This document shows, piece by piece, positions 1-7,707 of a DNA stretch of 17,817 nucleotides. Below the pieces are notes generated by a model. It saw only the letters and a program-made list of their open reading frames with translations, did no database searches and had not been told where the DNA came from. Origin of the DNA: Candidatus Melainabacteria bacterium (GTDB lineage: Bacteria > Cyanobacteriota > Vampirovibrionia > 2-02-FULL-35-15); the NCBI GenBank assembly GCA_023250175.1, contig JAHFBD010000018.1:1-17817 (forward strand), given 5' to 3'. The translations under genes were made by a program, and so were the position numbers. Every line of letters starts with the position of its first letter. Position 1 is the first letter of the stretch.

Positions 1-620
1 AAATTTATATGATGAAACTTGTTCATCTTGTTGATGATAAAATCCATGCAAGAAGTACTGGACCATATAGTTTGGTAACACAACAACCCTTAGGTGGTAA
101 GGCTCAGTTTGGTGGACAAAGACTAGGTGAAATGGAATGTTGGGCGCTTGAAGCATATGGTGCTGCCTATATATTACAAGAAATGTTAACTGTTAAATCA
201 GATGATGTTGTAGGAAGAAGCCGTGCATATGAAGCCATTGTTAAGGGTGAAAATATACCAAGACCAGGGGTTCCAGAATCATTTAAGGTTTTGGTTAGAG
301 AGCTACAATCTATTGGCCTTGATATAACGATATTGCGTAGACATCCTGATGGACATGATGAAGAAATAGATTTAACAAGTGATGATAATGAATCACGAAA
401 GCCACAACCGCAAATATCGTTATCAAGTCGTGATTTAGGTATTGATGATGAATTGCAAGGCTTGCATATGGGTCCTCCGCCAGAAGACTTTGCTATAGTC
501 GGTGCAAATATTAAAAGTGATATGGAAGAACAAGAAGCTAGTGGAAATCTTGTGATAGAGGAAAAAGAAGCTGTTTTCCCGGAAGCTAAAGAGGATGATT
601 TTGTCGATGAAGGACCATAA
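1..620 (+). CDS. rpoB: DNA-directed RNA polymerase subunit beta, C-terminal fragment (5' end outside the window)
   Basis: The beta subunit of RNA polymerase forms the active-site cleft with beta'. Only its last 205 or so codons are here; the reading frame is open from the left edge, so the methionines at 9 and 12 are internal. The segment shows the near-invariant C-terminal signature: KLVHLVDDKIHARSTGPYS, then QQPLGGKAQFGGQRLGEME, then ALEAYGAAY and LQEMLTVKSDD. This region clamps against beta' and lies near the alpha contact surface. After the usual end of the conserved fold (near SIGLDITILRRH) the protein continues for about 90 residues as a charged tail rich in Asp and Glu. The first part (EEIDLTSDDNESRKPQPQIS) resembles the short tail seen in cyanobacterial RpoB; the remaining 50 or so residues are an extra acidic extension. 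It is followed after 60 nt by rpoC1, the standard order. Identity is certain; the role of the tail is unknown. Confidence 0.98.
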   Translation, partial: IYMMKLVHLVDDKIHARSTGPYSLVTQQPLGGKAQFGGQRLGEMECWALEAYGAAYILQEMLTVKSDDVVGRSRAYEAIVKGENIPRPGVPESFKVLVRELQSIGLDITILRRHPDGHDEEIDLTSDDNESRKPQPQISLSSRDLGIDDELQGLHMGPPPEDFAIVGANIKSDMEEQEASGNLVIEEKEAVFPEAKEDDFVDEGP

Positions 621-621
621 G

Positions 622-634
622 CAATTGGTAATTG
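622..634 (+). other. Short perfect hairpin just after the rpoB stop
   Basis: CAATT-GGT-AATTG forms a 5-bp stem with a 3-nt loop, starting one base after the rpoB stop codon. It is too weak and has no adjacent T-run, so it is not a convincing terminator. It may be a processing or pausing feature between rpoB and rpoC1, or chance in AT-rich DNA. Its right arm overlaps the candidate -35 element at 632-637. Confidence 0.2.
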
Positions 635-660
635 ACATCTTGAAAATTAAAAACTAAAAA
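632..660 (+). promoter_or_regulatory. Candidate internal promoter upstream of rpoC1
   Basis: A perfect TTGACA -35 (632-637) is followed after 17 nt by TAAAAA (655-660, 4 of 6 matches to TATAAT). A start near 667 would give a leader of about 14 nt beginning right at the ribosome binding site GGGTGAGG (667-674). It would allow rpoC1-rpoC2 to be transcribed separately from rpoB. The -35 match and spacing are seen; activity is inference, and the short leader makes it uncertain. Confidence 0.3.
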
Positions 661-680
661 ATAAAAGGGTGAGGTAAAAA

Positions 681-2528
681 GTGGCAGTTCAAGAAAATAC
701 AATAAAACTAAATGGTAATCAACCAAATGCAGCATCAATCTTTGATCGATTTAATCATATCCAGATTAAAATTGCTTCTCCAGGCAGGGTTATGGGCTGG
801 TCTTATGGTGAAGTCACAAAACCAGAAACGATTAATTATAGAACATTAAAACCTGAAAAAGATGGTTTGTTTTGTGAGAGGATCTTTGGACCAACAAAAG
901 ATTGGGAATGTTATTGTGGTAAGTACAAGAGAGTAAGACATAAAGGAATTGTTTGTGAAAGATGTGGAGTTGAGGTTACTGAATCTAAAGTTAGAAGACA
1001 TAGAATGGGGCATATAAAGCTAGCTGCACCTGTCTGTCACATCTGGTTTTTAAAGGGAATACCAAGCTATTTAAGTTTATTATCGGATACTCCATTAAAG
1101 GACTTAGAACAAGTAATTTATTTCAATCAATATATTGTTTTAAATCCTGGTAATGTAGAAACAATAACAAAAAATCAATTACTTTCTGAAGAAGAATATG
1201 AATTATTATCGCAGGATGAGAATGCTCAGTTTGAGGTTGGGATTGGAGCAGAAGCATTAAAGATTATTTTAGAAGATATTGCAAAACCAGTATATGAGTT
1301 TCCTGATGCTAAAAGCAGAGAAGAGCGTGGAGAACTTAAGTCATTACTTGGTTTAGAAGAGTTAGCACAAAAACTGCGTAAAGAGCTTGCTGGTGCAAGT
1401 GGTAGCCAACAGAGACGTGCAAAAATTATCAAGAGGCTTAGACTTGTAGAAAGTTTAATTGATTCAAAGACTGATCCAACCTGGATGGTTTTGGATGTTT
1501 TGCCTGTTACTCCACCAGATTTACGACCAATGGTTCAGTTAGATGGTGGTAGGTTTGCAACAAGTGATCTAAATGATTTGTACAGGCGTGTGATTAATAG
1601 AAACAATCGTCTTGCTAGACTTTTAGACATGGGGGCTCCAGAAATAATTGTTCGTAATGAAAAGAGAATGTTACAGGAAGCCGTTGATGCTCTTATAGAT
1701 AATGGGCGGAGAGGAAGAGTTGTCACCGGATCAAACGGGAGACCATTAAAATCACTTTCAAACATTATTGAAGGTAAGCAAGGTAGATTTCGTCAGAACC
1801 TTTTAGGAAAAAGAGTTGATTACTCTGGAAGATCGGTTATTGTTGTCGGTCCTAAATTAAAAATACATCAATGTGGGTTACCTAGAGAAATGGCTGTTGA
1901 GCTTTTTAAACCATTTGTAATTAATAAATTAATAGAAAGGCAAATTTGCCAAAACATTAAGTCTGCTAAAAAACAAATAGAAAGAGGGACCTCAATTGTT
2001 TGGGAAATCTTAGAAGAAGTTATTCAAGGGCACCCAGTACTTTTAAATCGTGCGCCAACATTACATAGACTTGGTATTCAGGCATTTGAACCTGTGTTAG
2101 TAGAAGGACGAGCTATACAATTACACCCATTAGTTTGTGCAGCATTTAATGCCGACTTTGATGGTGATCAAATGGCAGTACACATACCGCTATCAGTGGA
2201 AGCACAAGCTGAAGCCAGAATGTTAATGCTTGCAAGTAATAGCATTCTTTTACCAGCAAGTGGTAAACCAACTATTACGCCTACTCAAGATATGGTTCTT
2301 GGTATATATTACCTGACTGTGGAAAAAGGAAGTTCAGCAGATCCTCAAAAATGCAAAGGTGCTGGAATGAATTTCTATAGTTTTGATGATGCCCTTGCAG
2401 CCTATGAAGTCGGTGTTATTGATCTTCATGCAAAGATTAATGTAAGAGATGATGCTGACAGATTAAATACTACAGTAGGTCGCATTATTTTTAATCAGAC
2501 GATAAGAAAGATTTTAAATACGAAATAA
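681..2528 (+). CDS. rpoC1: DNA-directed RNA polymerase subunit gamma (RpoC1, N-terminal part of beta')
   Basis: This encodes the N-terminal part of beta', a separate gamma subunit in Cyanobacteria and plastids. At 615 residues it has the usual cyanobacterial RpoC1 length. The zinc-binding domain of the clamp is visible as C77-x-C79...C92-x2-C95. The catalytic loop that holds the active-site magnesium is NADFDGDQM at residues 490-498, with D492, D494 and D496. Other clear beta' blocks are the clamp/lid/rudder region near NGRRGRVVTGSNGRPLKSL and GKQGRFRQNLLGKRVDYSGRS, and HPVLLNRAPTLHRLGIQAF. It ends shortly after GRIIFNQTI, where the cyanobacterial split occurs. The start is a GTG, chosen because GGGTGAGG lies 7 nt upstream and the sequence aligns from the N-terminus. 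rpoC2 follows after 32 nt. Identity is certain. Confidence 0.98.
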   Translation: MAVQENTIKLNGNQPNAASIFDRFNHIQIKIASPGRVMGWSYGEVTKPETINYRTLKPEKDGLFCERIFGPTKDWECYCGKYKRVRHKGIVCERCGVEVTESKVRRHRMGHIKLAAPVCHIWFLKGIPSYLSLLSDTPLKDLEQVIYFNQYIVLNPGNVETITKNQLLSEEEYELLSQDENAQFEVGIGAEALKIILEDIAKPVYEFPDAKSREERGELKSLLGLEELAQKLRKELAGASGSQQRRAKIIKRLRLVESLIDSKTDPTWMVLDVLPVTPPDLRPMVQLDGGRFATSDLNDLYRRVINRNNRLARLLDMGAPEIIVRNEKRMLQEAVDALIDNGRRGRVVTGSNGRPLKSLSNIIEGKQGRFRQNLLGKRVDYSGRSVIVVGPKLKIHQCGLPREMAVELFKPFVINKLIERQICQNIKSAKKQIERGTSIVWEILEEVIQGHPVLLNRAPTLHRLGIQAFEPVLVEGRAIQLHPLVCAAFNADFDGDQMAVHIPLSVEAQAEARMLMLASNSILLPASGKPTITPTQDMVLGIYYLTVEKGSSADPQKCKGAGMNFYSFDDALAAYEVGVIDLHAKINVRDDADRLNTTVGRIIFNQTIRKILNTK

Positions 2529-2560
2529 ATTTTATTTCAGAAATGGAGATGAGTTAACAA

Positions 2561-5500
2561 ATGCACCAGGATTTAAAAACAAAAGAAAAAATGAGATTTA
2601 TTAATGAAATCCTAGATAAGAAAAAAGTATCCAGGCTAGTCTTGGAAATCTATGAAAAATATGGTGCTGCAATAGCAAGTGAGGTTGGGGATGAGTTAAA
2701 GAATCTAGGTTTTCAATTTGCTACTAAAGCTGGAGTTACTATAAGCATAGAAGATTTAACTGTGCCAGAGGAGAAAAAAGATTTAATTCGTGCTGCAGAG
2801 GCTCAAATTGAAGATGCACAAAAAAAATATGAAAGAGGAGATATTACTGAAGTAGAAAGATATAACAAAGTTATTGATACTTGGTCAGAGACCACGGAAA
2901 GATTGACTGAAAAGGTTGTAGAGACCTTTGATAGACTAAATCCAGTTTATATGATGGCATTTTCTGGTGCAAGAGGTAACTTAAGTCAGGTGAGACAGTT
3001 AGTTGGGATGAGAGGATTAATGGCGGACTCACAAGGACAAATCATCGATCTTCCAATTAAGACGAACTTTAAAGAAGGACTAAATGTTACGGAGTATATT
3101 ATTTCTAGCTATGGTGCACGAAAAGGGCTTGTTGATACGGCATTAAAAACTGCTGACTCTGGATATTTAACAAGAAGACTTGTAGATGTTGCACAAGATG
3201 TTACGGTTAGAGAACATGACTGTGGTAGTAAGAGGGGTGTTTTTGTTTATGCTTTATTTGAAGGGGATAAACTTACGGTCGATATCACTGATCGTATTAT
3301 TGGTAGAGTATCTGTAGATGATGTTGTAAAACCAGGGACAAAAGAAATTGTCGTTAAAAGAAATGAAATTATAGGACGTGAGAAAGCTCGTCTTATAAGT
3401 ATGGCAGGGATTCAATCACTCAAAGTTCGTTCACCACTTGTCTGTGATTTACCATATGGCATTTGTCAATTTTGCTATGGATGGAGTTTAACCACTAATA
3501 CTATTGTTGATATTGGTGAGGCTGTAGGCATAATTGCTGCTCAGTCAATTGGAGAACCAGGGACACAATTAACCATGAGAACTTTCCATACTGGTGGAGT
3601 TGTGGCAGGTAATACAAAGAGAAAGCAAGTTATATCATCTGTAGATGATATCGTAAGATATGATATTCCAACTAGAGAATTTAGAACAAGGTATGGGGAT
3701 ACAGTCTTACAAACTACTAAAGAAGGCAAGATAAAAATTGGGAAAGATGAATTCTTTTTACCAGCGGCTTCTCAAATAAGATATCAGAGTGGAGTTAATG
3801 TTTCAAAAGGTGATCTAATTGCAGAATTTACAGAGATCCAACAAAAAGGACTTATAGAAAGAGCTACTAAAGATATAATTTCAGATCGTCCAGGGCAAAT
3901 ACTCTTTCAAGGATTCAGTGTTGATGAAAGAGTAGATAGACAAGGAAATATTTCTAGAACTGCAAATAAGGGTGGTGTTATTTGGATTTTGGATGGAGAT
4001 GTTTATAATCTTCCACCAGGCAGTAGGCTTGCTGTTGCAGATAGTCATCAGGTTAATAAAGGAGATATTTTAGCTGAAACTTTGATTATTGCAGAAAGAG
4101 GCGGAGAAGTTAGATTTAATGATGATTTAGTGATAGAAGAAGTAAAATCAGGGAAAGAGAAAATTCAAAGACTAGTTCAAGGACATGAAGTAAGTATAGT
4201 AATTGCAAGAGTTGGTGCAGATAATGCAAAATTTGAAACTACAAAACAAGGTAACTCCTGGAAAATCAAAGCTACTAAAACAACCCCGGAAGAAATTTAT
4301 ACAATTAAAGTCGTTCCGGAGGAAACTTTAGAAAACAAAAGCGTTATTGCAGAGTTAGTAGATGATGGTGTAATGGCAGTTACTACAGCCGGGGAAGTAA
4401 GATATGAAGGGCTTGAAGTTGATGATTCTAGAATTATTACACAACCAGGAAAGATACTTTTTGTTCCAGAAGAGATTCATTATTTAAGTAAGGATGTAAG
4501 CTTAAAGCTTGTTGAAAATGAAGAAAAAGTAAAAGCTGGTCAAGAAATTGTAAAAGATGTTTTTACTCATCTTGATGGTGTTGTTCAAATAAAAATAGAT
4601 AATGATATTATTCACGAAGTTATAGTAAGAGCTGGAGAGTTGCATGATATTCCAGAGCCGACACAATTAAAAGTAGAAGATGGAGAAATTGTAAAAGCAG
4701 GAACAGAAATATATCCTGGAATGACAGTTGATTCTACAAAAGTTATATCAGTAATTGAAAATGAAGAAAAGGGTACAGTAAAACTACTTCTTAGACCAGT
4801 ACAAGAGTTTGCTATTGAACCTAAGAAAGTTTATTTCCAAGGATATTCTACAGATCAAAATATTGCACTTTTAGCAGTAACGCAAATGTTATATAGAGAT
4901 GGAGAAAGAGTAAGAAACTTTAATGGTGGACCACTGTCAAAAACAAGCCTAGTGCTTACTATGGGTGGTGATTTGGTTACCTTAAAAGGAAAAGTAGAAA
5001 TTGCTAAAACTGATGATGAAAAACAAGAGTTACAAATTATTGTTCAAGAGAATATTGTTTTAAGAAGAGAACAAGACACAAATGTTACTCAATTATTAGT
5101 TGGTGATCATGATCATATTGCTCCTGGTGTTGCACTTGCAAAAACACAAGTTTTAGCAAGGACACCTGGTGAAGTTAGCTTAAGTACTCAACAAGAAAAA
5201 AGACTACTTATAATAACCAGCAATGATTTAATCAAACAGGAGACCACAGCAAAGCCTCAAGTGAAGGTTGGTGATTTTATTCGGTTGAATGATAAAGTGG
5301 GTGGTCAGACCGAAGCAGCTTGTTCTGGTCAAATAATTTCTATCGATCAAAAGGCTGTAATAATAAGAAAAGGAAGACCTTATCTTGTTAGTACAGGGGC
5401 ACAGCTTTTATGTGATCAAGGACATTTAGTTCAAAGAGGTGATCAACTTGCAGCGCTTGTATATGAAAGAGTAAAAACTGCTGATATCGTACAAGGGTTA

Positions 5501-6283
5501 CCACGTGTAGAAGAATTGTTAGAAGGAAGAAAGCCAAAAGATGCAGCTATTTTATCTGAGCTAAGTGCAAAAGTGAAAATTATACAAGAAGAAGATGTCA
5601 GTCGTTTAGTCTTGGTTGCGGGTGATGTTCAAAAAGAAGTATCAATACCGCTAGGACTAAATGTAATTGTTGAGGATGGGGAAGATGTAAAAGCTGGACA
5701 ATCATTGACAGATGGTCCATCAAATCCTCATGATATTTTAAATTTATTGGGGGTTGAAGCAGTACAACAATACTTGCTTGATGAAGTCCAAAAAGTTTAT
5801 CGAAGTCAGGGTGTTGAAATTGCTGATAAACATATTGAAATTATTATTAAGCAAATGACCAGAAAAGTTCGTATTGAAGATGCTGGTGATACTATTCTGT
5901 TACCAGGTGAGTTGGTAGAGCTGAAAGATATAAAGGTGGAGATAGAAAGGGCAAAACAATTAATATCACAAGAACCAGCACCACCTATTTATAAACCAAT
6001 ACTGCTAGGGATTACAAAAGCAAGCTTAAATACAGAAAGTTTTATATCTGCTGCAAGCTTCCAAGAAACTACAAGGATTCTATCTGATGCATCAATCAAA
6101 GGCAAAAAAGATTGGTTGCGTGGTCTAAAAGAAAATGTAATTATTGGACGTTTAATACCAGCAGGTACTGGCTATTTGTACTCTAGAGCAGCACAAGCAA
6201 GTGTTCCAAGCTTTGGACAGATGTTATCAGATAGTGTAGAAATGCAACCTAACTCAGATTCTGTTCAGCCAAGTTTGAATTGA
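2561..6283 (+). CDS. rpoC2: DNA-directed RNA polymerase subunit beta'' (RpoC2, C-terminal part of beta')
   Basis: This encodes the C-terminal part of beta', a separate subunit in Cyanobacteria and plastids. ATG start, with GGAGATGAG about 8 nt upstream. The N-terminus (NEILDKKKVSRLVLEIY...LGFQFATKAGVTISIEDL) matches the RpoC2 start. The bridge helix region runs from NPVYMMAFSGARGN (residues 127-140) through RQLVGMRGLMAD. The second zinc site is C221, C295, C302 and C305. The trigger loop begins in AAQSIGEPGTQLTMRTFHTGG (ending near 346), is interrupted by an insertion of about 600 residues (roughly 355-960), and resumes before DIVQGLPRVEELLEGRKP (975-990). The insertion corresponds to SI3, which in E. 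coli is only about 190 residues; it looks all-beta with repeated V-x-A-G-x-x-I/L motifs, consistent with several barrel-sandwich hybrid modules. The C-terminus (WLRGLKENVIIGRLIPAGTG) is standard. The next gene converges with 6 bp between stops. Confidence 0.98.
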   Translation: MHQDLKTKEKMRFINEILDKKKVSRLVLEIYEKYGAAIASEVGDELKNLGFQFATKAGVTISIEDLTVPEEKKDLIRAAEAQIEDAQKKYERGDITEVERYNKVIDTWSETTERLTEKVVETFDRLNPVYMMAFSGARGNLSQVRQLVGMRGLMADSQGQIIDLPIKTNFKEGLNVTEYIISSYGARKGLVDTALKTADSGYLTRRLVDVAQDVTVREHDCGSKRGVFVYALFEGDKLTVDITDRIIGRVSVDDVVKPGTKEIVVKRNEIIGREKARLISMAGIQSLKVRSPLVCDLPYGICQFCYGWSLTTNTIVDIGEAVGIIAAQSIGEPGTQLTMRTFHTGGVVAGNTKRKQVISSVDDIVRYDIPTREFRTRYGDTVLQTTKEGKIKIGKDEFFLPAASQIRYQSGVNVSKGDLIAEFTEIQQKGLIERATKDIISDRPGQILFQGFSVDERVDRQGNISRTANKGGVIWILDGDVYNLPPGSRLAVADSHQVNKGDILAETLIIAERGGEVRFNDDLVIEEVKSGKEKIQRLVQGHEVSIVIARVGADNAKFETTKQGNSWKIKATKTTPEEIYTIKVVPEETLENKSVIAELVDDGVMAVTTAGEVRYEGLEVDDSRIITQPGKILFVPEEIHYLSKDVSLKLVENEEKVKAGQEIVKDVFTHLDGVVQIKIDNDIIHEVIVRAGELHDIPEPTQLKVEDGEIVKAGTEIYPGMTVDSTKVISVIENEEKGTVKLLLRPVQEFAIEPKKVYFQGYSTDQNIALLAVTQMLYRDGERVRNFNGGPLSKTSLVLTMGGDLVTLKGKVEIAKTDDEKQELQIIVQENIVLRREQDTNVTQLLVGDHDHIAPGVALAKTQVLARTPGEVSLSTQQEKRLLIITSNDLIKQETTAKPQVKVGDFIRLNDKVGGQTEAACSGQIISIDQKAVIIRKGRPYLVSTGAQLLCDQGHLVQRGDQLAALVYERVKTADIVQGLPRVEELLEGRKPKDAAILSELSAKVKIIQEEDVSRLVLVAGDVQKEVSIPLGLNVIVEDGEDVKAGQSLTDGPSNPHDILNLLGVEAVQQYLLDEVQKVYRSQGVEIADKHIEIIIKQMTRKVRIEDAGDTILLPGELVELKDIKVEIERAKQLISQEPAPPIYKPILLGITKASLNTESFISAASFQETTRILSDASIKGKKDWLRGLKENVIIGRLIPAGTGYLYSRAAQASVPSFGQMLSDSVEMQPNSDSVQPSLN

Positions 6284-6289
6284 AATTGT

Positions 6290-7546
6290 TTATGAGTTTG
6301 TGTGATTTAATTTATCAAGCACTTCATCAGCACGTGTAACTCTTTTTGCAGCCCAGAACATATCAAAAGCATTATCTTTTATAATTCTCATAATTTCTAT
6401 AGAATGTTGAATAAGAGATGGTGACTCATTAATCTTGTCTTCAAATATTGTTAGCGGTAAATCCAAGACATCACCTACTAATGATGCTAAATATAAATTA
6501 GAGGGTTTAAATACGTTTGTTATTCCTTGCTTTGCTTCGCTAATTGTTTCTGGTAGATAGTGTCGAAACCAATAGTTTATCCCGACTAAAGATCTATCAG
6601 CAACGCTAAGTGTTCGAATTATTGTTCTGAGAGGTCCATGCAGATCTAATCTTCTTAAAATTGGTCTCATTGTGTCACCTACTAAATTAGATGGTAACGA
6701 TATAAATGGCATAATTACAGAAGTTACCTGATCCATGTAATTACACCATTTGAGTAATGCTGTGTTTCTTTCTTCTGGCTTTATTTCTTTTAGATTTTTG
6801 TTTGCATTTCTTGCACTTTCTAGATGTCTATTAAATTGTTCTTTAACGAACTGTAATGCTGGAGGATGTTCTTTATTACCTCCAGTAAAAGTAGCAGACC
6901 ATTTTGTTAACAGATCTTGAACGATACCTGGATAAAAACCCGAATTAAAAGCCATTTTACGCCACCAGGAGCTGTCCACCATACGGAAAAACGCATTATC
7001 AATATCATTGGCTAAATCAGGACTAATTAGTCCTAAAAGTGGTACAGCAAATCTACATTTTGTTTGAAGAGAGTTGTTGAAATTTGATAACCAAGCTGTT
7101 TTCTTATCCCCAAAGTTCTCATCTTTACTTGCCCAGTTTTCAGCTCCTACATTGTCATCTAAATTACCCTTAGAATCTTTGTGACTGTAAATCATATTTC
7201 TAAACATACCAGCCACAGTTCCCGAGAGTCTTTCCGCAAGAAAAAATCCTTTTGTAATCCAGTTTTCCTCACCTTGTGAATTTGAAATAAAATACGATGC
7301 TATTTTTAAAGGTAATTCTAGTAAATAGAAAGCTTTGCTTTTAATTGCAAGTTTTTTTGTATCGTTTGCCCAGTTCCTTTTATCTTCTTCTGATTGATTT
7401 TTATTACCAAGACCAGCGAAGTTAATTGATTCATAGTCATCATTCGGGGCGGATTCACTTCGTGCCTCAGTATTTATTGGAAAAGTAAAATCCGGGTATA
7501 TTTTATTAACCCTTTCAAGGCAACTTATTGGTTTGATTTGTGACAT
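6290..7546 (-). CDS. Hypothetical protein of 418 residues, unrecognised family
   Basis: I do not recognise this protein. It has no signal peptide and no obvious enzyme motif (no P-loop, DxD, or metal-binding Cys/His cluster). The N-terminal 60 residues are polar and probably disordered. The rest looks mostly alpha-helical, with amphipathic or moderately hydrophobic stretches: around residues 72-88 (YLLELPLKIASYFI), a PLLGLISP segment in the middle, MPFISLPSNLVG, and near the C-terminus LYLASLVGDVLDLPLTIFED. None is clearly a full membrane span, so a membrane-associated or lipid-facing helical protein is possible. It is rich in tryptophan (about 10, several as WA/WW/KW). The ATG start has no Shine-Dalgarno sequence. 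Its stop lies 6 bp from the rpoC2 stop, with no terminator between. trpB lies upstream on the same strand, 161 bp away. Coding is likely given the long intact frame and normal composition; function unknown. Confidence 0.85.
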   Translation of the reverse strand: MSQIKPISCLERVNKIYPDFTFPINTEARSESAPNDDYESINFAGLGNKNQSEEDKRNWANDTKKLAIKSKAFYLLELPLKIASYFISNSQGEENWITKGFFLAERLSGTVAGMFRNMIYSHKDSKGNLDDNVGAENWASKDENFGDKKTAWLSNFNNSLQTKCRFAVPLLGLISPDLANDIDNAFFRMVDSSWWRKMAFNSGFYPGIVQDLLTKWSATFTGGNKEHPPALQFVKEQFNRHLESARNANKNLKEIKPEERNTALLKWCNYMDQVTSVIMPFISLPSNLVGDTMRPILRRLDLHGPLRTIIRTLSVADRSLVGINYWFRHYLPETISEAKQGITNVFKPSNLYLASLVGDVLDLPLTIFEDKINESPSLIQHSIEIMRIIKDNAFDMFWAAKRVTRADEVLDKLNHTNS

Positions 7547-7565
7547 TACTTATTTCTAAAATGCA

Positions 7566-7590
7566 ATTTTAAAAATTTGATTTTTAAAAT
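7566..7590. repeat. Perfect A/T-only inverted repeat between trpB and the 418-residue gene
   Basis: ATTTTAAAAAT (7566-7576) and ATTTTTAAAAT (7580-7590) are perfect 11-bp inverted arms around a TTG spacer. The stem has no G or C, and no T-run follows on the minus strand, so it is a poor terminator for trpB. It lies 20 nt upstream of the start codon of the leftward gene and could be an operator-like or cruciform-prone element. The rest of the 161-bp gap (7547-7707) is very AT-rich with no gene seen. Confidence 0.35.
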
Positions 7591-7707
7591 AAAAATTTCA
7601 AATACAAACTAAAACCCTAACTAGTTACATTAAGAAATTGCTTGTATTTTTTTGATACACATTGATTTTATGAAGATTAAGATTCTTATGTCTATAATTT
7701 CTTAACC

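Noticed and set aside
435..638. Minus-strand open frames inside rpoB, rpoC1, rpoC2, ribD and other genes
   Set aside because: They are shadows of strongly conserved plus-strand genes and encode nothing recognisable.
2529..2560. rpoC1/rpoC2 split as a sequencing frameshift
   Set aside because: A 32-nt gap with its own ribosome binding site and start lies at the same break point as in Cyanobacteria; it is a genuine gene split.
6207..6225. Near-palindrome around CCAAGCTTTGG near the rpoC2 end as a terminator
   Set aside because: It is inside conserved rpoC2 coding sequence, imperfect, and has no T-run after it.
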